DNA of 64,000 nucleotides from Sphingomonas sp. BK235 (GTDB lineage: Bacteria; Pseudomonadota; Alphaproteobacteria; Sphingomonadales; Sphingomonadaceae), in contig NZ_SLXN01000005.1 of NCBI RefSeq assembly GCF_004345855.1, forward strand, positions 275,216 through 339,215, in the 5' to 3' direction. Position numbers and translations under genes: made by a program. Below are positions 29,598 through 38,029 of this stretch, in pieces; the first letter of the stretch is position 1; each line of letters opens with the position of its first letter. The notes beneath the pieces are model-generated. The model made no database searches. It saw nothing but the letters and a program-made list of their open reading frames with translations, and had not been told where the DNA came from.

Positions 29598-29984
29598 CTA
29601 GTGGCGATGCTGCCGCTTCAACCCGTAGCGCCCGTCCGCCAGCCGGTCGAACAGGCCGGAGATGGCGGGGTGGTCGATCGGCTCGTCGCTGTCGTCGTGC
29701 ACCAGGTTCTGCTGGCTGACATAAGCGACGTAGCTCGACTCCATGTTCTCGGCGAGCAGATGGTAGAAGGGCTGGTCCTTGCTTGGGCGGAAATCCTCGG
29801 GGATCGCCTGATACCATTCCTCGCTGTTGGCGAAGACGGGGTCGACGTCGAAGATCACCCCGCGGAAATCGAGCATGCGGTGGCGCACCACGTCGCCGAT
29901 CGAGAAGCGCGCATGCGCGATCGGCGGCGCCACCGGCGCGTCCGTGTTCGCGGAGATCGTCTGTTCGCGGGTCATGCCCTCCAT
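29598..29984 (-). CDS. hspQ: Heat shock protein HspQ
   Basis: The product has up to 128 residues. HARFSIGDVVRHRMLDFRGV and SEEWYQAIPEDFRPSKDQPF, then HLLAENMESSYVAYVSQQNL, match HspQ/YccV, a small beta-barrel DNA-binding protein. In enterobacteria it affects DnaA stability and Lon specificity. The start is ambiguous (ATG at 29984 or 29975). No heat-shock promoter is evident. Confidence 0.92.
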   Translation of the reverse strand: MEGMTREQTISANTDAPVAPPIAHARFSIGDVVRHRMLDFRGVIFDVDPVFANSEEWYQAIPEDFRPSKDQPFYHLLAENMESSYVAYVSQQNLVHDDSDEPIDHPAISGLFDRLADGRYGLKRQHRH

Positions 29985-30101
29985 CTAGTGCGGAAATCGT
30001 CGCGCACAACAACGGACACGCTTGCGTCGGGGGCGAGACCGGGCTAGGGGCGCCGCTCGATCGCCGCCGGGCGCGCCGTTTCAGGCCCCGGTGTCCTCCG
30101 C

Positions 30102-30191
<90 letters not shown>

Positions 30192-30328
30192 CCTTCCTCG
30201 CTGCCCTGTCGCTGACGTGACCCTTCCGCCGCGGCGATGACCCGTCGCGGCGAGTTCGGTCGTTCTCTTCATGTCCTGCGCCGTGTCGGCTGAGGTACGA
30301 TCCTGTCGTCAGCGCGGAGGACGGCGGC

Positions 30329-30553
30329 ATGCGGCAGGAAAACGAGCGTTCACCCGAGAGCCGGGCGTTTCTCCACGACATTCGCACGGGGCAGCGGGTC
30401 ACCGAGTCGTTCTTCACCGAGGGGCCGCCGCCCGAACTCAAGTTCAATTCCAACCACGATCCGGCCAACGGACGCTTCACGTCCGGGCCCAATGGAGGGC
30501 GAGCCGTGTCGCGCATGCGATCCGTGGCAAGGGCGAGGCAAGACAAATTATAG
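30329..30553 (+). CDS. Short protein with NHDPANGRFTSG motif, probably truncated
   Basis: The product has 74 residues and starts after GGAGGA with good spacing. A polar N-terminus (HDIRTGQRVTESFFTEGPPP) leads into LKFNSNHDPANGRFTSGPNG. To my knowledge this motif sits in linker regions of larger sphingomonad proteins, including secreted or toxin-like ones. Here it stops shortly after, exactly where base composition turns AT-rich. The gene may therefore have lost, or been frameshifted from, its C-terminal domain. Function unknown. Confidence 0.55.
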   Translation: MRQENERSPESRAFLHDIRTGQRVTESFFTEGPPPELKFNSNHDPANGRFTSGPNGGRAVSRMRSVARARQDKL

Positions 30554-30990
30554 GACGTCTTGTGATCTTTATAGATCATGTAGCACTTATGTTGGCAGGT
30601 ATTTCGTCCCCGTCGCAAGATGCCGTAATTATACGGCCGCCATCCAGAAAAACAGAGATTTACAGAATGTGCATAGATGAGGCTGGTTATGACTTCAACG
30701 CAGTCAATATATGCAACGTAGATGAATATAACCGCTGGTGCGGGGTGCTTGACAACTATGTCGATCAAGCAACGAAAATCGTTCCCGTAGAAATGCAAAG
30801 ACGCTTTAAAATACGCCATGCCTCTTGGTTGAAATCGATGTGGAAAAATGCGGATCCACGCAGACCATTGATTTTAAGCGTGGAACAGTGGAGCGAATGG
30901 ACTCGAGCTTCTGCATATTAGAAAATGTTGAGAATAGGGTTGATTAGGTTAAGCTGCACTGGTTGGGTCGCGCCAAAAAGAGGTAATTTC
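30541..30990. other. AT-rich island next to tRNA-Ser
   Basis: About 450 bp with markedly lower GC than either side (long runs of A/T-ending codons) begin inside the 30329 ORF and end before the OmpA-like gene. They lie about 350 bp 3' of tRNA-Ser(CGA), a common class of integration site. No integrase and no direct repeat of the tRNA 3' end was found here. Confidence 0.7.
30589..30921 (+). CDS. AT-rich orphan ORF, possible frameshifted C-terminal domain
   Basis: The ORF has 110 residues if started at ATG 30589; GTG 30562 and ATG 30667 are alternatives. None has a convincing ribosome site. The product includes MCIDEAGYDFNAVNICNVDE, then RWCGVLDNYVDQATKIVP and a basic/aromatic end (LKSMWKNADPRRPLILSVEQ). 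No family is recognised. GC content is far below the window average, with codons such as ATA, TTA and AGA that are otherwise rare here. It lies in a different frame from the preceding ORF and could be its displaced C-terminal domain or an unrelated acquired gene. Confidence 0.45.
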   Translation: MLAGISSPSQDAVIIRPPSRKTEIYRMCIDEAGYDFNAVNICNVDEYNRWCGVLDNYVDQATKIVPVEMQRRFKIRHASWLKSMWKNADPRRPLILSVEQWSEWTRASAY

Positions 30991-31126
30991 GGTCTGCTGC
31001 CTTGGCCACCCAATGGTTGCGCGTTTGGCTCCACTGAACCTGCGAGTGAGCAGCGGTGGCTTGCTTGTATCGGTCGCTTCTGAGTGCAATCCGAGGCGCA
31101 CGACCACCACCGCCGCTCCCTACGCC

Positions 31127-31810
31127 TCAGCGCGGCGGCACGTCGTTCTGCGAGATCGGCACCACCTTGATCTCCACGCGGCGGTTGGCGGCGCGGCCCT
31201 GCTCGGTGTCGTTGGTCTCGATCGGCTGGGTCTCGCCGAAGCCGCGCGTCGCGATCCGCGCCGCCTGCACGCCGTGGCTCGACAGATAGTCCGCCACCGA
31301 GGTCGCGCGCCGCTCCGACAGGTCCTGGTTGTACGAATCGCTGCCGGTCGAATCGGTGTGGCCGTACACGTCGATATAGGTCTGCGGGTAATCCGCCAGC
31401 ACGCTCGCCACCTTGTCGAGCGTGCCGCGGAACTGCGGCTGCACGTTCGCCGAGTTATACGCGAAGTTGATCCCCGACGGGATGTTGAGCAGCAGATCGT
31501 CGCCCTGGCGCGTCACCTGCACGTCGGTGCCGCGGGTGCGCTCGCGCATCTCGCGCTCCTGCTTGTCCATGTACGCGCCGATCCCCGCGCCGGCGAGGCC
31601 GCCGATGCCCGCGCCGAGGATCTTCTCGGTCCGGTCGCGCCGCCCGCCGACGAGGTCGCCGAGCAGATAGCCGCCGAGCGCGCCGCCCAGGCCGCCGATC
31701 GCGGTCTTGGACATGCGCCGCTCGCCCGTCTCCGGATCGGTGGTGCAGGCCGCGACCGTCAGCAACGACAGCGCCGACGCGGCGGCGACCAGCTTCGACG
31801 AGAGCTTCAT
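31127..31810 (-). CDS. OmpA-family peptidoglycan-associated lipoprotein
   Basis: The product has 227 residues and a lipoprotein signal (LSLLTVAAC, Cys at about 22). Glycine-zipper segments (TAIGGLGGALGGYLLGDLVG and KILGAGIGGLAGAGIGAYMD) follow. The C-terminal OmpA domain (about 105-220) has IDVYGHTDSTGSDSYNQDLS and RRVEI, the peptidoglycan-binding signature. It likely anchors the outer membrane to the cell wall. The start at 31810 follows GGGAAAGGGAAG. Confidence 0.93.
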   Translation of the reverse strand: MKLSSKLVAAASALSLLTVAACTTDPETGERRMSKTAIGGLGGALGGYLLGDLVGGRRDRTEKILGAGIGGLAGAGIGAYMDKQEREMRERTRGTDVQVTRQGDDLLLNIPSGINFAYNSANVQPQFRGTLDKVASVLADYPQTYIDVYGHTDSTGSDSYNQDLSERRATSVADYLSSHGVQAARIATRGFGETQPIETNDTEQGRAANRRVEIKVVPISQNDVPPR

Positions 31811-31956
31811 TCTTCTTCCCTTTCCCCAGATCAATGCGGGACAACCCGATGCGCACGACCATAGTTCCTGCGCCGCTGAACGCGCGATGACGCAGCGAAC
31901 CGCCACTTTGCGGATTGTCGCGCGCCCGCTTTGCCGCCAAGAGAGGCAGCACGAAC

Positions 31957-33252
31957 ATGCTACCGCCGTTCCCCTGGATCGACGTCGTCATCATCCTGGC
32001 GCTGGTCGCGCTTAACGGCGTGTTCGCGATGAGCGAGCTGGCGATCGTGTCGGCGCGCAAGGCGCGGCTGGAAGCGATGGCGCGCACCGGCCGCCGCGGC
32101 GCCGCCACCGCGATCGAGCTCGCCGCGGATCCGGGCAAGTTCCTCTCCACCGTCCAGATCGGCATCACGCTGATCGGCATCGTCGCGGGCGCCTATTCGG
32201 GCGCGAGCCTGGGCACGCCCACCGCGGCGCGGCTCGAGGCGCTGGGGTTGAGCCATGCCGCGGCCGAACGGCTCGGCTATATCCTGGTGATCGGGCTCAC
32301 CACTTATGCCTCGCTGATCGTCGGCGAGCTCGTCCCCAAGCAATTCGCGCTGCGCAAGCCCGAGACCGTGGCGGCGCTGGTCGCGTTGCCGATGGCCTAT
32401 CTGGCGCGCTTCACCAAGCCTCTGGTGTGGATGCTCGATTCGACCAGCGCGCTGGCCTTCCGCCTGCTCGGGCTGACGCGCGAGAACGAGGACCAGGTCA
32501 CCGCCGAGGAACTCCACCTGATCGTCGCGGAGGCGAGCAAGTCGGGGGTGATCGAGGAGCATGAGCGCTCGATCATCTCGGGCGTGGTGCGGCTCGCCGA
32601 CCGGCCGGTACGCGAGGTGATGACGCCGCGCACCGAGGTGGAGTGGATCGACGTCTCGCTCGACGATGCCGCGATCCGCGCCAAGCTGCTCGACGTCGCG
32701 CACAGCCGGTTGCCGGTGGCGGAGGGCTCGATCGACTCGGTGATCGGCGTGGTGCAGGCGCGCGACGTGGCGATGGCGCTGTTCCGCGGCGAGACGCTCG
32801 ACGTGGCGCGGCTGATGCGCCGCGCGCCGGTGGTGGTCGACCAGATCGACGCGATGGACGCGCTCGACGCGCTGCGCCGTGCCGAGGTGCCGATGGCGCT
32901 GATCCACGACGAATACGGGCATTTCGAGGGGATCGTGACCCCGGCCGACCTGCTCGCCGCGATCGCCGGCGAGTTCGTCTCCGACGCCGATCCGGATGAA
33001 TCGCCCAACGTGGTCGAGCGCGACGACGGCTCGCTGCTGGTGGCGGGAACGATGGCGGCGGACGCGCTGGCCGCGCGGCTCGGCATCGATCTGCCCGAGG
33101 ACCGCGACTATGCCACGGTCGCCGGGCTGGCGCTGGCGGCGTTCCGCAAGCTGCCCGCCGAGGGCGAGAGCTTCGAGGAGCAGGGCTGGAAGTTCGAGGT
33201 GGTCGACCTCGACGGGCGTCGCATCGACAAGCTGCTCGTCAGCGAGGCGTGA
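31957..33252 (+). CDS. CNNM/CorC (hemolysin-like) transporter-associated protein
   Basis: The product has 431 residues. A DUF21/CNNM membrane domain (about 1-185) carries three to four helices and GELVPKQFALRKPE. A CBS-domain pair (about 205-325, MTPRTEVEWIDV and EYGHFEGIVTPADLL) and a C-terminal CorC_HlyC domain (about 340-425) complete the usual order. Family members take part in magnesium or cobalt homeostasis rather than hemolysis. AGAGAGG precedes the ATG at 31957. Confidence 0.93.
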   Translation: MLPPFPWIDVVIILALVALNGVFAMSELAIVSARKARLEAMARTGRRGAATAIELAADPGKFLSTVQIGITLIGIVAGAYSGASLGTPTAARLEALGLSHAAAERLGYILVIGLTTYASLIVGELVPKQFALRKPETVAALVALPMAYLARFTKPLVWMLDSTSALAFRLLGLTRENEDQVTAEELHLIVAEASKSGVIEEHERSIISGVVRLADRPVREVMTPRTEVEWIDVSLDDAAIRAKLLDVAHSRLPVAEGSIDSVIGVVQARDVAMALFRGETLDVARLMRRAPVVVDQIDAMDALDALRRAEVPMALIHDEYGHFEGIVTPADLLAAIAGEFVSDADPDESPNVVERDDGSLLVAGTMAADALAARLGIDLPEDRDYATVAGLALAAFRKLPAEGESFEEQGWKFEVVDLDGRRIDKLLVSEA

Positions 33253-33347
33253 GGGCGGGCTCTTCGCATTTCGGCGAGGGCGATGGCCGCGGGAACGTCG
33301 CTCGCTGACGCTGGACCGTGCTCCGGGGTAGGCAGCCCTTCTTCTCC

Positions 33348-33442
33348 GTCATCCTGAACTCGTTTCAGGATCCACCGGGCCGCGAGCACCGTCGCCACCT
33401 GAGTTGGCGGCACCGTGGATCCTGAAACGAGTTCAGGATGAC
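33348..33442. repeat. Palindromic repeat pair (GTCATCCTGAA variant)
   Basis: GTCATCCTGAACTCGTTTCA at the left pairs exactly with TGAAACGAGTTCAGGATGAC at the right, separated by about 50 bp. Overall layout (GTCATCC...GGATCC...GGATGAC) matches the type A pairs, with a different arm core. It lies between two convergent genes and could serve as a bidirectional terminator. Confidence 0.75.
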
Positions 33443-33527
33443 GGCAGAGGGGGTGAGGGAAGAGCGATAAAGCGGGGACGGGCGACACGGTTCTGCCCAT
33501 CCCGCCCGACCCGCCGCCGCCCCCCCC

Positions 33528-35516
33528 TCAGAACCGATAGCGCGCGCTCGCCAGCACCGTCCGCCCCTGGTCGCGATAGCAGTAGCCCGCGGCGCAGGTG
33601 GTCGGCTCGACCCCGAACGCGTTGGTCGCGTTGAGCTGGAGCCGCAGCCGCTGCAGCGACGGCACGTCATAATGCGCCACCGCGTCGACGAAGCGGCGCG
33701 CGCGGTTGCGGATCGTATTCTCGTCATTGCCCCAGCTCGGCCCGAGGTAGCGCAGCCCTGCGCCCAAACCGAAGCCGCCCCCCGCGGGGGCATAATCCGC
33801 CCACAGCGAACCCATGTGCCGCGGCGTCGCGGACAGGTGGTTCCCCGTCGTGCCAGTGGCGCCGCGGCGGATCGTCATGTCGGTCAGCGCGTAGGCGGCG
33901 GTGAGGTCGAGCCCCGCGGCGACCCGCGCCGACGCCTCCAGCTCCACCCCGCGCGAGCGCAGATCGAGCTGGACCTGGCGGTTGACCCCGGTCGAGGCGT
34001 CGAACACCACGCCGTCGCGTTGCTTGATGTCGAACGCCGCGGCGGTGAGCAGCACGCCCGCGCGCGGCGTCCACTTCACCCCGCCCTCATATTGGCGCGC
34101 GCTGGTCGGTCGTGCCGGCGAACCGTCGAGCAGCAGCCCGACATTGGGCTCGAACGAGGTCGACCAATTGACATAGGGCACCACCCCCTCCGCCACGCGC
34201 AGCGTCGCGCCGACGCGCCCGCTCAGCCGCCGGTCGTCGCGCGTGATCGCCGCCGCGCCGGGCACGTCGGTGCGCGCGTCGAGCCAGTCGTGGCGGATGC
34301 CCGCGGTGACGCCCAGCGCGCCCGCGTCGATCTGGTCCTGCGCGTAGAGGCCGGTCTGGCGGAAGCGCTGGCGCGCCACCGTGTCCACCGCGGGGCGCGC
34401 CAGATCGGTGTCGCTCAGGGGCGTGCTGCCATAGCCCTCCGCGCTGCGGTAGCGGACGTGATTATAGTCGAGCCCGACGAGCAGCCGGTGACGCAGCGGC
34501 CCGGTCGTCAGCTCGGCGCGGAGCTGGTTGTCGAGATTGACGCTCTTGGTCCATTCGGCGACGCGCGCGCCCAGCCGCGTGATCGGCGGAGTCGGGTCGG
34601 TCACGTAGGAATAGGCCGAATCGACCGTCACGTCCTGCACGCGCAGATTCTGGTGGAACGACACCGCGTCGCCGAAGCGATGCTCCAGCGCATAGCCGGC
34701 GCGCCACTGGCGGTGCGTCAGGTCGTTGAAGCGCGGGTCGCTCAGCGGGATGTCGGTGACGCCGGCGGCGTCGTTGTAGAAGGCCGCGCTCGCGCCCGTG
34801 CGCGACCACATATATTCGCCGAGCACGGTCAGGTCGGTCGCGTCGCCGAGCCGCGCGCTGGCGGCGGGGGCGAGGAAGTAGCGATCGTCCTTGAAGCCGT
34901 CGAGCGCGGTGTCGCTGTCGCGCGCCACCCCGGTGAGGCGCAGCGCGACGCCGTCGCCGAGCGGTGCGGAGACGTCGGCGTTGAGCTGATAGCGGTCGTA
35001 GCGGCCGACGAAGCCCTGCAGCTCGGCGAAGGCGTCGGCGCGCGGGCGCTTGCTGGTGACGTCGACCAGCCCGCCCGCGCCGCTCGCGCCGTACAGCACC
35101 GAGGCGGGACCGCGCACCACCGCGAGCCGCTCGATGCCATAGGGCTCGTTGCGCCACAGCCCCGAGGGGCTGTTGAGCTGGCGCAGCCCGTCGCGGAACA
35201 CGCCGGTGTAGGTCGCCTGGAAGCCGCGGATGAAGAAGGCGTCGAAGCGCGGGTCGAAGCCGTAGCTCGCGGTGTTGACCCCCGGCACATAGGCCAACGC
35301 CTCGTTGAGCGTCTGCGAGGCGCGATCGTCGAGCCGGCGGCGGTCGAGCAAGGTCAGCGACTGCGGGATATCGACCAGCGGGGTGGCGGTCTTGGTCGCG
35401 GTGGTGGTGCTGCCGGTGACGATGACGTCGCCGCTGTCGTCGACGGTCTGGGCGGCGACCGCGAGCGGCGCCGCGAACGCGGCGCAGCCGAGGAGGAACG
35501 AGAGACGATGGCGCAT
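33528..35516 (-). CDS. TonB-dependent siderophore receptor
   Basis: The product has 662 residues with a signal peptide ending near PLAVAAQ. DVIVTGS is the TonB box, and the plug contains PLVDIPQSLTLLDRRRLDD, FIRGFQA and VRGPASVLYGASGAGGLVD. This is the siderophore-receptor pattern (TIGR01783). The barrel ends in VLASARYRF with C-terminal Phe. It is predicted to import a ferric siderophore. A periplasmic alpha/beta-hydrolase gene ends 65 bp upstream on the same strand and probably shares its transcript. Confidence 0.9.
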   Translation of the reverse strand: MRHRLSFLLGCAAFAAPLAVAAQTVDDSGDVIVTGSTTTATKTATPLVDIPQSLTLLDRRRLDDRASQTLNEALAYVPGVNTASYGFDPRFDAFFIRGFQATYTGVFRDGLRQLNSPSGLWRNEPYGIERLAVVRGPASVLYGASGAGGLVDVTSKRPRADAFAELQGFVGRYDRYQLNADVSAPLGDGVALRLTGVARDSDTALDGFKDDRYFLAPAASARLGDATDLTVLGEYMWSRTGASAAFYNDAAGVTDIPLSDPRFNDLTHRQWRAGYALEHRFGDAVSFHQNLRVQDVTVDSAYSYVTDPTPPITRLGARVAEWTKSVNLDNQLRAELTTGPLRHRLLVGLDYNHVRYRSAEGYGSTPLSDTDLARPAVDTVARQRFRQTGLYAQDQIDAGALGVTAGIRHDWLDARTDVPGAAAITRDDRRLSGRVGATLRVAEGVVPYVNWSTSFEPNVGLLLDGSPARPTSARQYEGGVKWTPRAGVLLTAAAFDIKQRDGVVFDASTGVNRQVQLDLRSRGVELEASARVAAGLDLTAAYALTDMTIRRGATGTTGNHLSATPRHMGSLWADYAPAGGGFGLGAGLRYLGPSWGNDENTIRNRARRFVDAVAHYDVPSLQRLRLQLNATNAFGVEPTTCAAGYCYRDQGRTVLASARYRF

Positions 35517-35581
35517 GAACGGACCCCTTTCGCGGGGGCCGCTAGCTCATCTGCGAATGCGTCGCAAGAGCGTGCGCTGCA

Positions 35582-36682
35582 TCAGAGGGCGTCGAGCGCG
35601 CGCCGCAGCCGGTCGGTGCCTTTCTCCGCGGCGTCGAGGACTCGGTCGGGCAGCGAGGAGGGCGCGGCGCCGAGCGTGCGATAGTCGCGCGCCAGCTCGT
35701 CCATCGTCGGCACCATGAAACCCTCGTGATCGCCCTCGAACAGCGTGAGCTGGACCGTGCCCGCGCGGCGATCGAAGTGGATCCGCCGCCCCGCCACGCT
35801 GCGCCCGGTCGCCTGATCGGGGCCGACGCGGCGGTCGAGGATGCTCAGCCGGGTCGCGTCGGAGACGATGTCGGTGTCATGCCCGGTCGCGAGCGCGACG
35901 CGGTTGAACCACGTCACCGACTGGTCCGGCGAGACCGAGGTGACCATGCCGTCGCGGATGCCGTGATAGAGGTGGACCGCGGGGATCTGCGCGGGCAGCG
36001 GCATGTAGAGCGGCGAGCGTCGCCGCGCCGCGGCGACGTCCAGGCCCTTGCCCGACGAGGCGGTGCATTGGCGGATGTCCTGGCCATAATGATCGAAGGC
36101 GTGGTGATCGTACCAGCTTTCGAGGTCCGCGATCGGCACCCAGGCGATGTAGCGGCGCACCGGCACCTTGCCCGAGTGGAGCGTACACAGCGCGGTATAG
36201 GCGCCGCCCGAGATGCCGACGACATAGATCGCGCGGCGATCGACGCGGCCGTGCGCGATCGCGTAGTCCACCGCGGCCTTCACCGCGTCGGTCACCCCCT
36301 CGCTGCAACAGGCGGCGGGCGTGTTGTTCGGACCGGCGAGGTTCGGGCGGATATAGTTCCAGCCGCGCGCCGCGACGAGCCGGTCGAGCCGCACGTCGTT
36401 GCCGAGGCTGCCCGCATAGGTCTCGCCCCATTGATGCAGGTCGACCACGAGCGGGGCGGGGCGGTCGGCGGCGACGAAGCGCGCGGCCTGCGCGGCGCCG
36501 TGGCCCGCGGCGGGAACGGTGACCGTCACCGCGACCGAGCGCCAGTCGCTCCATCGGCTCTGGATCATCGTCTCGATCGACCCGACGCGCGGATAGGCCG
36601 CGGCGCCGAGCACCAGCCCCGCCGCCAGCATCGTCACCGACATCGTCCAGCGCCGCGCGCGAGCGTGAACCCGATTCGCCAT
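35582..36682 (-). CDS. Exported alpha/beta-hydrolase (prolyl-oligopeptidase-like esterase)
   Basis: The product has 366 residues with a hydrophobic N-terminal segment (MSVTMLAAGLVLGAAA), a signal peptide or anchor. The hydrolase core has the nucleophile elbow VVGISGGAYTA, an Asp in YHGIRDGMV and a His in FEGDHEGFM, completing a triad. The substrate is not evident; ester or peptide is possible. Because a siderophore receptor follows 65 bp downstream on the same strand, periplasmic hydrolysis of an imported chelate is an attractive inference, but sequence does not prove it. Confidence 0.82.
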   Translation of the reverse strand: MANRVHARARRWTMSVTMLAAGLVLGAAAYPRVGSIETMIQSRWSDWRSVAVTVTVPAAGHGAAQAARFVAADRPAPLVVDLHQWGETYAGSLGNDVRLDRLVAARGWNYIRPNLAGPNNTPAACCSEGVTDAVKAAVDYAIAHGRVDRRAIYVVGISGGAYTALCTLHSGKVPVRRYIAWVPIADLESWYDHHAFDHYGQDIRQCTASSGKGLDVAAARRRSPLYMPLPAQIPAVHLYHGIRDGMVTSVSPDQSVTWFNRVALATGHDTDIVSDATRLSILDRRVGPDQATGRSVAGRRIHFDRRAGTVQLTLFEGDHEGFMVPTMDELARDYRTLGAAPSSLPDRVLDAAEKGTDRLRRALDAL

Positions 36683-36794
36683 GATGTACCCCCGCTCCGC
36701 CCATAGGGCAGCGCGTGCGGACGTATATGGTTGATATGAAACCGTTATGAACGGGATCTGTGTCGAATCGAGACGCGTCGGCGCGGCGTTCCGA

Positions 36795-37250
36795 TCAGCC
36801 GACCCGCAGCACCTCGATCACGTCCTCGCGACCGTTGAACGCGACCCATTCGCCCGCGCTCGCGCCCAGCAGCGCGCGCGCCAGCGGGGCGGACAGCGCG
36901 AGCAGGCCGGCGGCGGGATCGGCCTCGTCGTCGCCGACGATCGTCACCACACGCTCGCGCCCGTCGAGCGTGAAGGTCACGGCGGTGCCGAAGCCCACCA
37001 CGCCATCGTCGCGCGCCGCGGTCTCGATCGCGGTGGCGCGGCGGGTCTTCCAATAGCGCAGGTCGCGCGCCACCGCCTTGCGCGCTTCCTCGTCGTCGGC
37101 GGCGTCGAGCGCCGCCTCCAGCGCGGCGATGCGCTCGTCGATCAGCACCCGGCCGCGCGCGGTCACCAGATTGGGCCCGGGCGGGATCGGCAACTCGAAG
37201 CGCGGCTCGAGATGCTCGTCGTCGCTCTCGCGGCGGAAGGCGACGCTCAT
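36795..37250 (-). CDS. GreA/GreB-family transcription elongation factor
   Basis: The 151-residue product has an N-terminal coiled-coil (about 28-75) with an acidic tip (DAADDEEAR). The C-terminal FKBP-like domain (about 80-150) has VGFGTAVTFTLDGRERVV and LLALSAPLARALLGASAGEW. This resembles GreB-like cleavage factors that rescue backtracked RNA polymerase. It overlaps the upstream HhH gene by 4 bp (ATGA), so the two are translationally coupled. Confidence 0.88.
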   Translation of the reverse strand: MSVAFRRESDDEHLEPRFELPIPPGPNLVTARGRVLIDERIAALEAALDAADDEEARKAVARDLRYWKTRRATAIETAARDDGVVGFGTAVTFTLDGRERVVTIVGDDEADPAAGLLALSAPLARALLGASAGEWVAFNGREDVIEVLRVG

Positions 37251-37996
37251 CCCAGTTTCCCGAACTGCGCCTCATAGCCGGCGCGATCACCCTGCGCGAG
37301 CAGCCGCGCCTGGTCGCGCCAGCGGTCGCGCTCCATCCGCCCGGCGAAGGCGCCGAGCTGCGCGTCGAGCTGCGCCGCCTCGGCATCGTCGAGCCAGGCG
37401 AGCTGGTCGACGCGCGTGATGCCGAGCTCGCCCAAGCGCGCCGCGATCTTGGGGCCGAGCCCCTTGAGCAAGGTCACCGGCACCGCGCCGGGTTCGTCAA
37501 CGACCGGTGTCGCCGCGGCATCCGCCGCCGCACTCGCGGGCGACGCGTCGAGCGGCGCGGCCGCGGCGATCGGCTCGTCCGCGAGCGGGCGTTCGGCGGG
37601 AGCTTCGTCGCGGGGGGCGGGCGCGGTGACCGGCTCATCCGCCCGCGGCGGAGGGGCGGCGGGTGCGCTCGCGGTCTCGGTCGAATGTGCGCGCGGCGGC
37701 TCGGCGGCGCGCTCGCGCGGTGCGGCGTGCCGCTCGGCAGGGGGCGCCTCGCCGGGATCGCGCACGATCGGCGGTATCCCTTCCGCGGTGTTGGTCGCCT
37801 CGACGCCGTCGGCGCGCAGCTCGTCGATCCGCTGCTGCTCCTCCGCCTCGGCGGCGTTGCGCCGGGCCTTGAGCCGCGCGCCCCAGATCATGCCGATCAC
37901 GGTGAGCACCGCGAGCAGCGCCACCAGCACGAGCGCGATCGTGACGAGCACCTGATCCTGCGAGATCGGTTCCAGGGCATAGCTGGAAGAGTTCAT
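37247..37996 (-). CDS. Membrane-anchored protein with C-terminal helix-hairpin-helix
   Basis: The 249-residue product has one N-terminal transmembrane helix (VLVTIALVLVALLAVLTVIG). A long Ala/Pro/Glu-rich disordered linker (about 75-170) follows. The C-terminal HhH domain has LLKGLGPKIAARLGELGITR and VDQLAWLDDAEAAQLDA, as in DUF4332-like proteins. HhH domains often bind DNA; an anchored one is unusual, and function is unknown. It lies 33 bp after purD and overlaps the GreA/GreB gene. Confidence 0.8.
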   Translation of the reverse strand: MNSSSYALEPISQDQVLVTIALVLVALLAVLTVIGMIWGARLKARRNAAEAEEQQRIDELRADGVEATNTAEGIPPIVRDPGEAPPAERHAAPRERAAEPPRAHSTETASAPAAPPPRADEPVTAPAPRDEAPAERPLADEPIAAAAPLDASPASAAADAAATPVVDEPGAVPVTLLKGLGPKIAARLGELGITRVDQLAWLDDAEAAQLDAQLGAFAGRMERDRWRDQARLLAQGDRAGYEAQFGKLG

Positions 37997-38029
37997 CGGC
38001 GGGTCCTAGCGTCGGGCAGCATCACCGGA

